14,499 bases of DNA, from the NCBI GenBank assembly GCA_964360445.1, contig CAYHWE010000024.1, positions 1 to 14,499 on the forward strand, given 5' to 3'. Shown here in pieces: positions 5,243 through 12,577 of this stretch. A program made the position numbers and the translations under genes. The notes under the pieces were generated by a model that saw only the letters and a list, made by a program, of their open reading frames with translations, did not search any database and was not told the DNA's origin. This stretch comes from CAYHWE01 sp964360445 (GTDB lineage: Bacteria; Patescibacteriota; Patescibacteriia; Patescibacteriales; JAKAJF01). Positions within the stretch are counted from its first letter, which is position 1, and every line of letters begins with the position of its first letter.

Positions 5243-5269
5243 ATTCTGTAAATTATGCCGCCGGATATG

Positions 5270-5830
5270 TTATTTCCAGTATGTGTGGGCGAGTATCTGG
5301 ACCGATACTTTGCTTGGCGAACCGCTTTCGCCTTGGATTTTGGATATTTCGATCGAACTGACATTTATGTAATAATTCAGGCTTTCAATGTCTGCCAGGT
5401 ATCTCATGATGTCGGTGAAATCGCCCTCTATATTGAAATTAAGCGGAGTTTTCGTATAACCGTTGCTGCCGGCGCCTTTTTCAGTCATCAGATTGAGTTT
5501 TTGCGTAACGCCGTGCCTGTTTGCGATATCTTCGAGCGTTGTTATGAATTCAAGAGCGCGGCTTTGATTGATGAAAATCTGGTCGAAAACGACAAGATTA
5601 GGTTCGATCTTTTTAAGGTTTTCTGATAACTTTTTCAGGCTTTGTCCTTTGACGTATTTTTTTTCCAGATCAGTCCTTTGCGCTTCGATTTCCGATTCCA
5701 TCTTTCTGATGTCGGAGATGGTCGGCAGGATGATGAAATAGCCGATAGCGGACATGAATACGATAATGACCGTTATGTTGATAATTATCTTGTTTTTCAG
5801 ATTCAATTTTATGAAATCATTGATATTCAT
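5270..5830 (-). CDS. pilO: Type IV pilus inner-membrane protein PilO
   Basis: A 186-residue bitopic membrane protein with the PilO layout: a short cytoplasmic start, one membrane helix (about 15-37, IIINITVIIVFMSAIGYFII), a charged coiled-coil stretch (about 39-75, with MESEIEAQRTDLEKKY), then a ferredoxin-like alpha/beta domain with an ending like that of the family (PLNFNIEGDFTDIMRYLADIESL). PilO pairs with PilN to link the cytoplasmic PilM ring to the envelope part of the pilus machine. The ATG overlaps the pilN stop by four bases (ATGA), indicating translational coupling. Sequence conservation in this family is low; the name rests on architecture, the PilO-like C-terminal segment and gene order. 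Confidence 0.9.
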   Translation of the reverse strand: MNINDFIKLNLKNKIIINITVIIVFMSAIGYFIILPTISDIRKMESEIEAQRTDLEKKYVKGQSLKKLSENLKKIEPNLVVFDQIFINQSRALEFITTLEDIANRHGVTQKLNLMTEKGAGSNGYTKTPLNFNIEGDFTDIMRYLADIESLNYYINVSSIEISKIQGESGSPSKVSVQILAHTYWK

Positions 5831-6384
5831 CGGTTTTGCGCTATTTTCAACGTTAATTCATCCAGATTGAAATTCAGTTTTATTTCAAAGCTGATGTTTT
5901 CTTTCTGGAGCATATTTTTTAATGGGAAGTCCGCGTTTTTAAACATCCCGGCCTTTTCTATATTATCCTTGAATTCCAGGAGGCCGGCGCGAGTTTTTGC
6001 ATTGCCCACGATCTTAATGCTCGAATCGTCTCTGTTGATTTTTACGAAAGAGAATGATATGTCACCCGGTGTTTTTGCGATCAGTTCTTCGAGCAGAAGC
6101 GACCAGGGAGCGTATTCGCTCTGGATCTGGGAAACTGAAGCGAACTTGGCGTTTATTTCCCTGACTTTCTGGTTATAGCTTTGGGTACTCTTGGTAATCA
6201 ATGATGTTTCACCGACTATCCTGTTGAAATTATTCTGCAGGACGAATTCGGCGGCAAGAAGGCAGGATGATGAAACGATCAGAATCAAAAACAATATATA
6301 TATTATTTTTTTCAGCAAGCCATAAGCGTGCTTGAGTTTTATTTCGTCTTTTAGTTCCTGTGAAATGAGGTTCAGGGTGATCAT
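5827..6384 (-). CDS. pilN: Type IV pilus inner-membrane protein PilN
   Basis: A 185-residue bitopic protein. The N-terminus MITLNLISQELKDEIK fits the short N-L-hydrophobic peptide by which PilN docks into PilM. It is followed by a membrane helix (about 25-49, with IIYILFLILIVSSSCLLAA), a coiled-coil region, and a ferredoxin-like domain (PGDISFSFVKINRDDSSIKIVGNA, then LLEFKDNIEKAGMFKNADFP) characteristic of PilN/GspL C-terminal folds. It forms the alignment complex with PilM and PilO. The start lies one base after the pilM stop and the end overlaps pilO, so pilM, pilN and pilO are tightly coupled. Identification is good from order and motifs. Confidence 0.92.
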   Translation of the reverse strand: MITLNLISQELKDEIKLKHAYGLLKKIIYILFLILIVSSSCLLAAEFVLQNNFNRIVGETSLITKSTQSYNQKVREINAKFASVSQIQSEYAPWSLLLEELIAKTPGDISFSFVKINRDDSSIKIVGNAKTRAGLLEFKDNIEKAGMFKNADFPLKNMLQKENISFEIKLNFNLDELTLKIAQNR

Positions 6385-6385
6385 A

Positions 6386-7522
6386 TTATTCTTCCAAAAA
6401 TAAACTTCTTAATGATAAGCCGATTGCCGTGGAAAATGTGGTCTTGAAATCATTGTTAAGGGAGGAGGGCTTGTCTTTTGCTTGATATTTTTTTACTGTT
6501 TCCAGGTGCTTGATGGAATGCAGTATCTTTGAAAAATCATCTTTAGCGCCGTCCAAATTTACGAGCGGGTCGCCGACAACGGTATTTATATTCAGCTTTT
6601 CGTTGATTATCCTGTTTAATTTTTTTATATTGGCGCCGCCGCCGCAGAGCATTATCTGGTTTATCGGCCCTCTGTTCGGGAAGTGGCTATTATAAAAATC
6701 AACAGCTTCGTTTATTTTGGAGGTCAGCCCGTCTATCACATCTGAAAGGATGTCTTTCACGACACCCTGCGCCTTGTCCTCATCCAGGCCGCAGATCACC
6801 TTCGCTTTTTCCGCCTGCGTCTGGTCTATTTTTAATGATTCAGCGATTTTATTCGTTATCTCGTTGCCTGATATCGGGATGCTGATCGTGAATAAGATGG
6901 TATTTTTTGAATAGACGGTAAGCCCCGTCCTTGTCGCGCCGATATCCAGAATTATATAATTCTTATTTTCTCCTTTGAATTTCGGCCTTTCTTCGAGCAG
7001 AAGGCTGCGGCAGATCGCTATCGATTCTATTTCAAAAGCGACCGCTGACAACCCGGCTTCTTCCAGTATCTTCGTATATTGGTTTATTATTTTTTTCGGC
7101 GCTACGCCGGCAAGGATCATCTGGTGATGCTTGGAACTGCCGATGACTTGCCAATCGTAATATATGTCATCTATCGACATCGGAATATGCTTTTCTATTT
7201 CCGCTTCTATGATATTTTCAATCGCGTTCGGAGTCTTTTCTGTCTCAATCAGCTTAATGAAAGTTTTTGATTCCGGCAGGCACACGACGGCTTCCTCGGA
7301 AGTAACTTTTCCGTATTGCGGTTTTTCCACGATATTTTTTATCGCTTTGATGATATTTTCCCGGCTGATGATCTCGCCTTTTTCAAGCAGCTTGCCGGCG
7401 AAATCGGTTTTGCCGATTGCTTGTATCCTGAAAACATTCCTTCTCTTATCAAGCTGGACCAATTTCAAGGAAGAATCGGAAATGTCCAGGCCGATCGGAT
7501 ATTGTGAATTGCCGTTGAGCAT
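6386..7522 (-). CDS. pilM: Type IV pilus assembly protein PilM (actin-like ATPase)
   Basis: A 378-residue actin/FtsA-like protein. The nucleotide-site blocks are visible: phosphate 1 GLDISDSSLK (11-20), phosphate 2 ILDIGATRTGLTVY (191-204) and adenosine block MLCGGGANIKKL (291-302). The central region (IIEAEIEKHIPMSIDDIYYDWQV) is typical of PilM. It binds the cytoplasmic PilN peptide and forms a ring under the pilus machine. The ATG at 7522 is chosen because homology begins just after it; an upstream in-frame TTG at 7570 would overlap the preceding gene and add an uncharged-poor leader with no family match. There is no Shine-Dalgarno. It starts 29 bases after the pilX-like stop; a TATAAT-like hexamer in that gap is not backed by a good -35. 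Confidence 0.95.
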   Translation of the reverse strand: MLNGNSQYPIGLDISDSSLKLVQLDKRRNVFRIQAIGKTDFAGKLLEKGEIISRENIIKAIKNIVEKPQYGKVTSEEAVVCLPESKTFIKLIETEKTPNAIENIIEAEIEKHIPMSIDDIYYDWQVIGSSKHHQMILAGVAPKKIINQYTKILEEAGLSAVAFEIESIAICRSLLLEERPKFKGENKNYIILDIGATRTGLTVYSKNTILFTISIPISGNEITNKIAESLKIDQTQAEKAKVICGLDEDKAQGVVKDILSDVIDGLTSKINEAVDFYNSHFPNRGPINQIMLCGGGANIKKLNRIINEKLNINTVVGDPLVNLDGAKDDFSKILHSIKHLETVKKYQAKDKPSSLNNDFKTTFSTAIGLSLRSLFLEE

Positions 7523-7551
7523 AAAATAATTTATAAAGATATTATAACATA

Positions 7552-8745
7552 TTAATACTCTTCTTCCCAATGCTCAACCACGATCACCGGCGAAAATTCT
7601 GTCGCTCCGAAGGCCTGCACGAGGATATCATTGTTATGCGTTATGTTTATATCCCTTTGCGTTCCGGTGATTGATAATTTCCTGCTGGCCATTCCGCCGT
7701 TGATGTTGAAATCTCCCGCATTCTGGATATTTTTTATTTCCAGCTGGTCGGCCGCGTATAGGACGCCGTTGATATTCACATTTCCGACATTATTTTCGAA
7801 TTCGATCTTGCTTTTTGACATGATTCCGGAAGGGGAGCCGGTCGCGTTGTTGACCGTGATATTTATCCCGCTGCTTTCAGTTTTGAATTCTTTGCTTGTG
7901 ACCAGGAGCCCATTGATTGTCAGATTGATAGGATCTTTTATTTCCACTTCGCCGACGACGTAGATTATCCCGTTAAGAGTAAGATTCGGATTATTCTGCA
8001 GCAAGGTTTTGAATTGGCTTTCCGTGTAAACCGTATCGGCCATATTTTTCAGGGATGATGTCGCGGTAGAATCGAAATCAACGGCTGGCATATCCATGAC
8101 CGGCGCGGCAGGAGGAAAATTAGCGGCATTGGTCGCGCCGCCGATATTTACTGTCGCCTGCCAATTCTTATTATAATTTCCCACGGCATTCAGGTTGCCG
8201 GCTATATTCAGGTCGCTTGCTCCATTAACGATGAAATTGCCGTTAGAATAAGCGTCGCCGTTTATGAAATTGACATTGCTCGATGAGATGTCGACATTCC
8301 CATCGGCAAAAGCGGCGCTTGATCCGATGCTTGTCTGTCCGAGCGCTTTATATATTTTTGTTTTTATCACTCTTTGGCTTGTTTTGCCGCTCACGTTTAT
8401 CGATCCGGTGGAAATTATATCCGCGTGCGCTTTGCTGCTGTTGGCGATAGAGACTGTGTAGGAGCCGCTATTCGCGCCGAAAGGATTGTTTCTAGTGAAG
8501 CTGTCCGACCAATTGTCGATCGTTATGAAATTATCGGAATAAGCCTGGTCGTTTTTCAGTTTCCAGATCATTTCAGCTATGCCTGATTCGGCCAGATAAT
8601 AAGTTTTTTCTCCGGAAGTCTGGCTTATGGCGATCTTATTTTCAGAAAGCGATGAATTGAAATAATAGATCATCAGGAATAAGATGAGCGACATCAGCAA
8701 TACGGCCAGCAATAGGGCGACGCCACGATTGTTCTTTAGGTTCAT
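7552..8745 (-). CDS. PilX/GspK-like minor pilin with a probable beta-helical body
   Basis: A 397-residue protein. Residues 1-65 are a PilX N-terminal module: MNLKNNRG then a hydrophobic helix VALLLAVLLMSLILFLMIYYF, with prepilin peptidase cleavage expected after Gly8, and the EKTYYLAESGIAEMIWKLK segment typical of the family. Position +5 is Leu rather than Glu, as in GspK-type tip pilins. From about 140 to 370 the chain is rich in Asn, Gly, Ser and Val with recurring I-N-G turns (TINGLLV, NINGVLYAADQLEIKN, FNINGGMASRKLSITG), suggesting a right-handed beta-helix or bactofilin-like solenoid. It ends in an acidic tail (EHWEEEY). It is large for a minor pilin and likely sits at the pilus tip, perhaps as an adhesin; this role is inferred. 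It begins three bases after the pilW-like stop. Confidence 0.85.
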   Translation of the reverse strand: MNLKNNRGVALLLAVLLMSLILFLMIYYFNSSLSENKIAISQTSGEKTYYLAESGIAEMIWKLKNDQAYSDNFITIDNWSDSFTRNNPFGANSGSYTVSIANSSKAHADIISTGSINVSGKTSQRVIKTKIYKALGQTSIGSSAAFADGNVDISSSNVNFINGDAYSNGNFIVNGASDLNIAGNLNAVGNYNKNWQATVNIGGATNAANFPPAAPVMDMPAVDFDSTATSSLKNMADTVYTESQFKTLLQNNPNLTLNGIIYVVGEVEIKDPINLTINGLLVTSKEFKTESSGINITVNNATGSPSGIMSKSKIEFENNVGNVNINGVLYAADQLEIKNIQNAGDFNINGGMASRKLSITGTQRDINITHNNDILVQAFGATEFSPVIVVEHWEEEY

Positions 8746-8748
8746 AGA

Positions 8749-9309
8749 TTAGTTGCGGCTAAAAACGCTTGAATCGATTTTAAGCTGTTTTTGGTTTTTT
8801 TTTAAGGTTATTAAGATATGGACGAGGTTTTGATTTCCCCAGAATTGGATATTGTCAAAATATTCTCCGACGATCCTGTCTTCAAGGGTGGCTTTTGTCG
8901 GCGCTTGTCCTAATTGGTTCAGGCTGTCCCAAATCACATATACGCCAGGGTCGGCCGGAAAATAATAAGCTTCATGCGCACGCATAAGGTTTGTGCCGCT
9001 CAGATAGTATCTTATATAACTTATCTGGGCGATATCGTGGCCGTTCTGGAAAAAAATTTCCGTGCTTGTGGCTGAAAGCGATGTTACTATCCCGACGGAT
9101 TGCCTGATTTCGCGGGATATCCTGTCGAGCGATACGCGCGCGTTCTGCGTCAGTTCGTTTTCATTCGTGCCGGCGGTATATGATTTCTGCGCGAGAGAAA
9201 ACAGGGAAGCGGTCAGGAGGATTATGATCGTGAACAGGCTTATGCTCGTGATGATTTCTATCATCGTGAATCCTTTTTCCTTTTTGATTTTTAAAATATT
9301 GATTTCCAT
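8749..9309 (-). CDS. Type IV pilus minor pilin, PilW/GspJ-like
   Basis: A 186-residue prepilin. A basic leader MEINILKIKKEKG is followed by FTMIEIITSISLFTIIILLTASLF: cleavage and methylation site after Gly13, Glu at +5 and a long hydrophobic assembly helix. Downstream, LTQNARVSLDRISREIRQSVG is the segment typical of PilW/GspJ-like proteins. The C-terminal half (EIFFQNGHDIAQISYIRYYL, DNIQFWGNQNLVHILITLKKN) has the alternating beta pattern of the family. The start shares a base with the previous stop (TAATG). With its three neighbours it would form the priming complex at the pilus tip. The PilW versus GspJ naming is not decisive. Confidence 0.87.
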   Translation of the reverse strand: MEINILKIKKEKGFTMIEIITSISLFTIIILLTASLFSLAQKSYTAGTNENELTQNARVSLDRISREIRQSVGIVTSLSATSTEIFFQNGHDIAQISYIRYYLSGTNLMRAHEAYYFPADPGVYVIWDSLNQLGQAPTKATLEDRIVGEYFDNIQFWGNQNLVHILITLKKNQKQLKIDSSVFSRN

Positions 9310-9731
9310 TATTTCAGATTTATGAGCAATAGCAGGTTATAATTTTTTTTATTCTTATGCGCGTCCGCGTAATAAACGGTCGTGGATGCGATTTTCAGTC
9401 CGGTGTCGGTTGAAGTCGCCTGCAGATCCTGATCGACAGAATAAACTTTTGTTTCCCGCTCGAAATTATATAGGTAGTTGCCCGGGTCGGCTGATAGTCT
9501 GTGCAGAGCTTCTATCGTGCCGGTGGCTATGGCTGAATAATCATCGGAATTGATCTCTTCCATCTTGTCCTGGGCCAGATATGAAGCGATTGATATATTT
9601 TCAGCGCCTTTGTTTATGGCAAGGGCGTTCGGGAACGCGCCTACCAAGGATACTAACGCCAGGGTCAATATGCCGAAAGCGACCATTACTTCTATCAGGG
9701 AAAATCCCTGTTTGTCCATATTTTTTTTCAT
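9309..9731 (-). CDS. Type IV pilus minor pilin, PilV/GspI-like
   Basis: A 140-residue prepilin: leader MKKNMDKQG, then FSLIEVMVAFGILTLALVSLVGAF with Glu at +5 and standard cleavage after Gly9. NKGAENISIASYLAQDKMEEI is the helical segment typical of PilV/GspI (A-x-x-L-A-x-x-K-M-E-E-I). A TTG at 9752 would add seven residues and overlap the preceding gene by 11 bases; the ATG at 9731 gives a normal short leader and is preferred, and a further ATG four codons in is also possible. A minor pilin of the tip complex. Confidence in the pilin class is high, in the subtype moderate. Confidence 0.87.
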   Translation of the reverse strand: MKKNMDKQGFSLIEVMVAFGILTLALVSLVGAFPNALAINKGAENISIASYLAQDKMEEINSDDYSAIATGTIEALHRLSADPGNYLYNFERETKVYSVDQDLQATSTDTGLKIASTTVYYADAHKNKKNYNLLLLINLK

Positions 9732-9741
9732 ATATTGTTCG

Positions 9742-10212
9742 TTATTGCGCAAGCTGGATATAACCGGACGGCTTGACGTTGATAATCGCTGTTTTTCCGT
9801 CGCTGTTTATGAGGATTATCTGCCCTGACTGAGAAACGCCGCCGAAAGAATTGAAAACGATTTCATTGTTTAAGGCGGCGTCTATCTGGTTGAATCTTAC
9901 TTCCGGCGGAAAGGATATCGACTTGATCGTGGATGTTGCCGCGCCGGTTTTCATTATTTCGTATTTATGTTCAATCGTGTCGAGCAGGACTTTATAAACC
10001 ACCTGTTCCGTGATTGTCAGCTGTTGCGCGTAACGTATGTCGGAAGTCAGATTCCTGGAAACGCTGTTTATTTTCAGGTTGGCCTGATATTGTCTCAGAT
10101 AAGGGATCGAAATCATGGATAAAAGCGCTATGATTGAAACGCTTACCAGCACGCTCATAAGCATATTTCCCTTTTGGCGGGAGAATGCGTTGTTATTGTT
10201 ATAGCAGGACAT
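9742..10212 (-). CDS. FimT/GspH-like pseudopilin with a non-canonical cleavage region
   Basis: A 156-residue protein with a long polar leader (MSCYNNNNAFSRQKG), a hydrophobic helix (NMLMSVLVSVSIIALLSMISI), then LKINSVSRNLTSDIRYAQQLTITEQVVYKVLL and a beta-rich end (VFNSFGGVSQSGQIILINSDGKTAIINV). The latter two segments are the FimT/GspH signature. The expected cleavage is after Gly15, but the mature chain starts N-M-L-M-S, so the +1 Phe and +5 Glu are both missing. The start follows the pilC stop by one base. Probably a minor pilin of the tip set; cleavage by prepilin peptidase needs only Gly at -1, so it may still be processed. Confidence 0.85.
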   Translation of the reverse strand: MSCYNNNNAFSRQKGNMLMSVLVSVSIIALLSMISIPYLRQYQANLKINSVSRNLTSDIRYAQQLTITEQVVYKVLLDTIEHKYEIMKTGAATSTIKSISFPPEVRFNQIDAALNNEIVFNSFGGVSQSGQIILINSDGKTAIINVKPSGYIQLAQ

Positions 10213-10213
10213 T

Positions 10214-11347
10214 TTAAATGGCTGATGTTAATGAATACATAGGCATAATGATCGCTACGGCCATGGCTCCGATTCCGCATCCCAATACGAGGATAAGGAG
10301 CGGTTCTATTATTGAAGGAAGGTTATTCATGACCTGATCGACTTCGCCTTCGTAAAAGCCGGCCAGCTCCTGCAGGATATTATCCAGTTCGCCTGTCTGT
10401 TCGCCGATAGCGATCATCTGGGCAACGGTCGGCGGGAACAGTTTCGGATAAGTTTTTATGACCTCGTTTATCTGTCCGCCCTTTTTTATCCGTTCGGCCA
10501 TTTCCAAGAGAGCGTTCCTATAATGGAGATTGCCCAGCACATTGGCGGTTATCTGGAAACTTTTGATTATGGCTATGTCTGTCTTGAGCAGGGCGCTGAT
10601 CGTCCTTGAAAATCTTGCCAGATTGATTTTTTTGATGATCGGCGAGATGATCGGCATTTTTAAAACTAAGGTCTGGAAAATATATTTGCCTTTGTATGTA
10701 TGCATGGCTTTCGTTGCCGTCGTTATCAATATCGCCAATACTATGAGAGTTATTATGCCGTTATTGATTATAGCCTCGCTAAGGCCGATCAGGATTCTTG
10801 TCGCCAATGGCAGTTCGGCATTGAAACTTTTCAACATTTCTGTTATTTTCGGGACGACGAATATCATCATGAATACGCCGATGCCGCCCATCGCGAAAAT
10901 GATGACCGCCGGATAAGTCAAGGCGCCCTTGACCTTTCCCGTCAGTTCATGCTGTTTTTTCATCTGGATATACAGCTGCTCCAGGACATTCTCCAGCTTT
11001 CCGGACAATTCGCCGGCCTCGATCATATTGATGAATAATTCGCCGAAAATATTTTCGTATGGTTTAAGGCTTTCGCTGAAACCTTTGCCTTTTTCCACAT
11101 CGGCGGCAAGACCGGTCAAAGCCGCTTCGAATAGCTTGTTGCTGCTCTGATCCGCCAATGTTTTCAGGGCGACGGACAGTGATATTCCGGCTTTTAACAT
11201 TATGCCAAGATGCTGGACGAAAAATAATTTTTCCTTAAGCGGAACTCTTGATAGCTTAAGCAGATAGCCGTTGATTTTTTGCATCAGCGAGCTATTATCT
11301 TTTTCCGCCGCCGCTTCGTTTGTTTTTGGTGATAAGTTTACAACCAT
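10214..11347 (-). CDS. pilC: Type IV pilus platform protein PilC (GspF family)
   Basis: A 377-residue polytopic inner-membrane protein with two GspF domains. Domain one, about 39-160: FFVQHLGIMLKAGISLSVALKTLADQ, the GKGFSESL turn and MIEAGELSGKLENVLEQL. Domain two, about 240-375: ARFSRTISALLKTDIAIIKSF, IAIGEQTGELDNILQELAGFYEGEVD. Membrane segments are near 147-170, 193-213 and 350-373. It is the platform on which PilB turns during pilus assembly. The first ~37 residues (polar, PKTNEAAAEKDNSS) are shorter and less conserved than the usual N-terminus. It starts six bases after the MFS gene stop. ATG preceded by AAAATAAT, no Shine-Dalgarno. Identification is secure. Confidence 0.96.
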   Translation of the reverse strand: MVVNLSPKTNEAAAEKDNSSLMQKINGYLLKLSRVPLKEKLFFVQHLGIMLKAGISLSVALKTLADQSSNKLFEAALTGLAADVEKGKGFSESLKPYENIFGELFINMIEAGELSGKLENVLEQLYIQMKKQHELTGKVKGALTYPAVIIFAMGGIGVFMMIFVVPKITEMLKSFNAELPLATRILIGLSEAIINNGIITLIVLAILITTATKAMHTYKGKYIFQTLVLKMPIISPIIKKINLARFSRTISALLKTDIAIIKSFQITANVLGNLHYRNALLEMAERIKKGGQINEVIKTYPKLFPPTVAQMIAIGEQTGELDNILQELAGFYEGEVDQVMNNLPSIIEPLLILVLGCGIGAMAVAIIMPMYSLTSAI

Positions 11348-11353
11348 ATTATT

Positions 11354-12559
11354 TTATTGGTTAGAAATATATTCTAAGGATTTTAATTCTTTTTCGCTTT
11401 TATTGTCAGCCAGCCTGAAAGCAGGCCAGAGCGCGGATAATATCAGCGCGCAAAGCATCATGAAAACATAATTTATCGGATAGAAAGAAAGGATAAAAAA
11501 AGAAAAAACAGCGGCCAGGATGTAGGCGGTAGGCATCGAAGTGCGGAAGAAATTTATCAGGTCGACATCGTGTCCGTCGATCCGCTTGTAAAAATACGAA
11601 TCTCTCAAGGTCTGGATCAGGGCGGCTCCGATCCTGGTCGAGAAAAGCACTATTGTCCAAAGGAGGACGTCCGACGTATCGATGAACAGGATGGCGGCAG
11701 TTGAAAGGACCATAATGAAAAGCGAGGCGATCAGCAATTCTTTTTCTCCGAATCTTTTGTCGGCGAGAAAACCGGCCGGATAGGGGAGAATAATGAAAGG
11801 GATTAGCATGACCGTGAAAATCAGGCCGATCTGCTCCCAGGAGATGCCCAAGCTTTTCAGGTAGATGGGGGAGTAGATTATCATTATGGCGTAAAAAAAT
11901 TCCAAAACAAAAGAAATATAATAGATCCTTAAGACATTTTTGCGCCTGATTATCTTTTTAAAGATATCGTCTACATTCAGGCTCCCCTTGAATTCATGGT
12001 TTACGCCCCTCAGCTTGCTTAAGGCGATTATCAGGACTATCAGATTAAGCAATAGGGCGACAAAAAATGCGGCTTGGAAATCATATTTTTCCAAAAGCTG
12101 TGTGGAAAGGAACGGGCCCAAGATGAAGCCGGTGTCCAGGATCATGAGGTGAAGGCCTCTGATGCGTCCGGATTTATGGTCGGTTGAAAATGATTCTAAT
12201 ATTATATCAAGACAGACAAGAGCAAGGCTTCCGAAAAATATGTATAAAACCAAGAAGATGAGCGTCAGGTTGCCCGGAGCCATCGCGCTTAAGAAAATCA
12301 GGGATAATGTCTGGATGCCGAGGGACGCGAAAAAAGTGTTTGACTTGCCGAATATTTTTATTATTTTATGGAATTCGAATAATACGATCAGGACCAGGAT
12401 GTAGGAAATAAAATAAAACAAGCCGACATTTTCCGAACCGGTCGCCTTATTGATATAGGAAGAGATGATATATGCCAAAACCGCTTGGGAAAATCCAAGA
12501 AGGAAAGAGATATAGCCTATGAATTTAAGTTTTTTGCGGTTTATTTTTTCGTCGTGCAT
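11354..12559 (-). CDS. MFS-type membrane transporter inside the pilus operon
   Basis: A 401-residue protein with a major facilitator hydropathy pattern, about 12 membrane helices in two halves joined by a charged loop (about 182-210). GFLADKRFGEK (263-273) between helices 8 and 9 is an MFS motif A copy (G-x-L-a-D-r-x-G-r-k), and LDTGFILGPFLSTQL (141-155) in helix 5 resembles the antiporter motif C (G-x-x-x-G-P). The cytoplasmic start and end are polar and charged. The substrate is unknown: a drug, metabolite or sugar exporter/importer are all possible. It lies 18 bases after pilB and 6 bases before pilC on the same strand, so it is almost certainly co-transcribed with them, an unusual place for an MFS gene. 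ATG start, no Shine-Dalgarno. Confidence 0.88.
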   Translation of the reverse strand: MHDEKINRKKLKFIGYISFLLGFSQAVLAYIISSYINKATGSENVGLFYFISYILVLIVLFEFHKIIKIFGKSNTFFASLGIQTLSLIFLSAMAPGNLTLIFLVLYIFFGSLALVCLDIILESFSTDHKSGRIRGLHLMILDTGFILGPFLSTQLLEKYDFQAAFFVALLLNLIVLIIALSKLRGVNHEFKGSLNVDDIFKKIIRRKNVLRIYYISFVLEFFYAIMIIYSPIYLKSLGISWEQIGLIFTVMLIPFIILPYPAGFLADKRFGEKELLIASLFIMVLSTAAILFIDTSDVLLWTIVLFSTRIGAALIQTLRDSYFYKRIDGHDVDLINFFRTSMPTAYILAAVFSFFILSFYPINYVFMMLCALILSALWPAFRLADNKSEKELKSLEYISNQ

Positions 12560-12577
12560 ATTTGCGATTTACAGATC

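Noticed and set aside
5172..6178. Plus-strand open frames opposite pilO and pilN
   Set aside because: They mirror the pilus genes in another frame, show low-complexity Phe-rich translations and have no start signals.
4964..6386. TGA recoded to glycine as in Gracilibacteria/Absconditabacteria
   Set aside because: TGA is the natural stop of pilN (overlapping the pilO ATG) and of the last pilus gene, and no conserved protein here needs TGA read as glycine.
7541..7570. Internal promoter ahead of pilM (TATAAT at 7546-7541, minus)
   Set aside because: The -10 is good, but the only -35 candidate (TTGGGA at 18 bp) is weak and the gap is just 29 bases inside an otherwise compact operon.
11354..12559. 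MFS gene as a hidden pilus component (for example a TMD-rich PilC duplicate)
   Set aside because: The hydropathy, motif A and motif C-like segments fit MFS, not GspF, and there is no GspF repeat.
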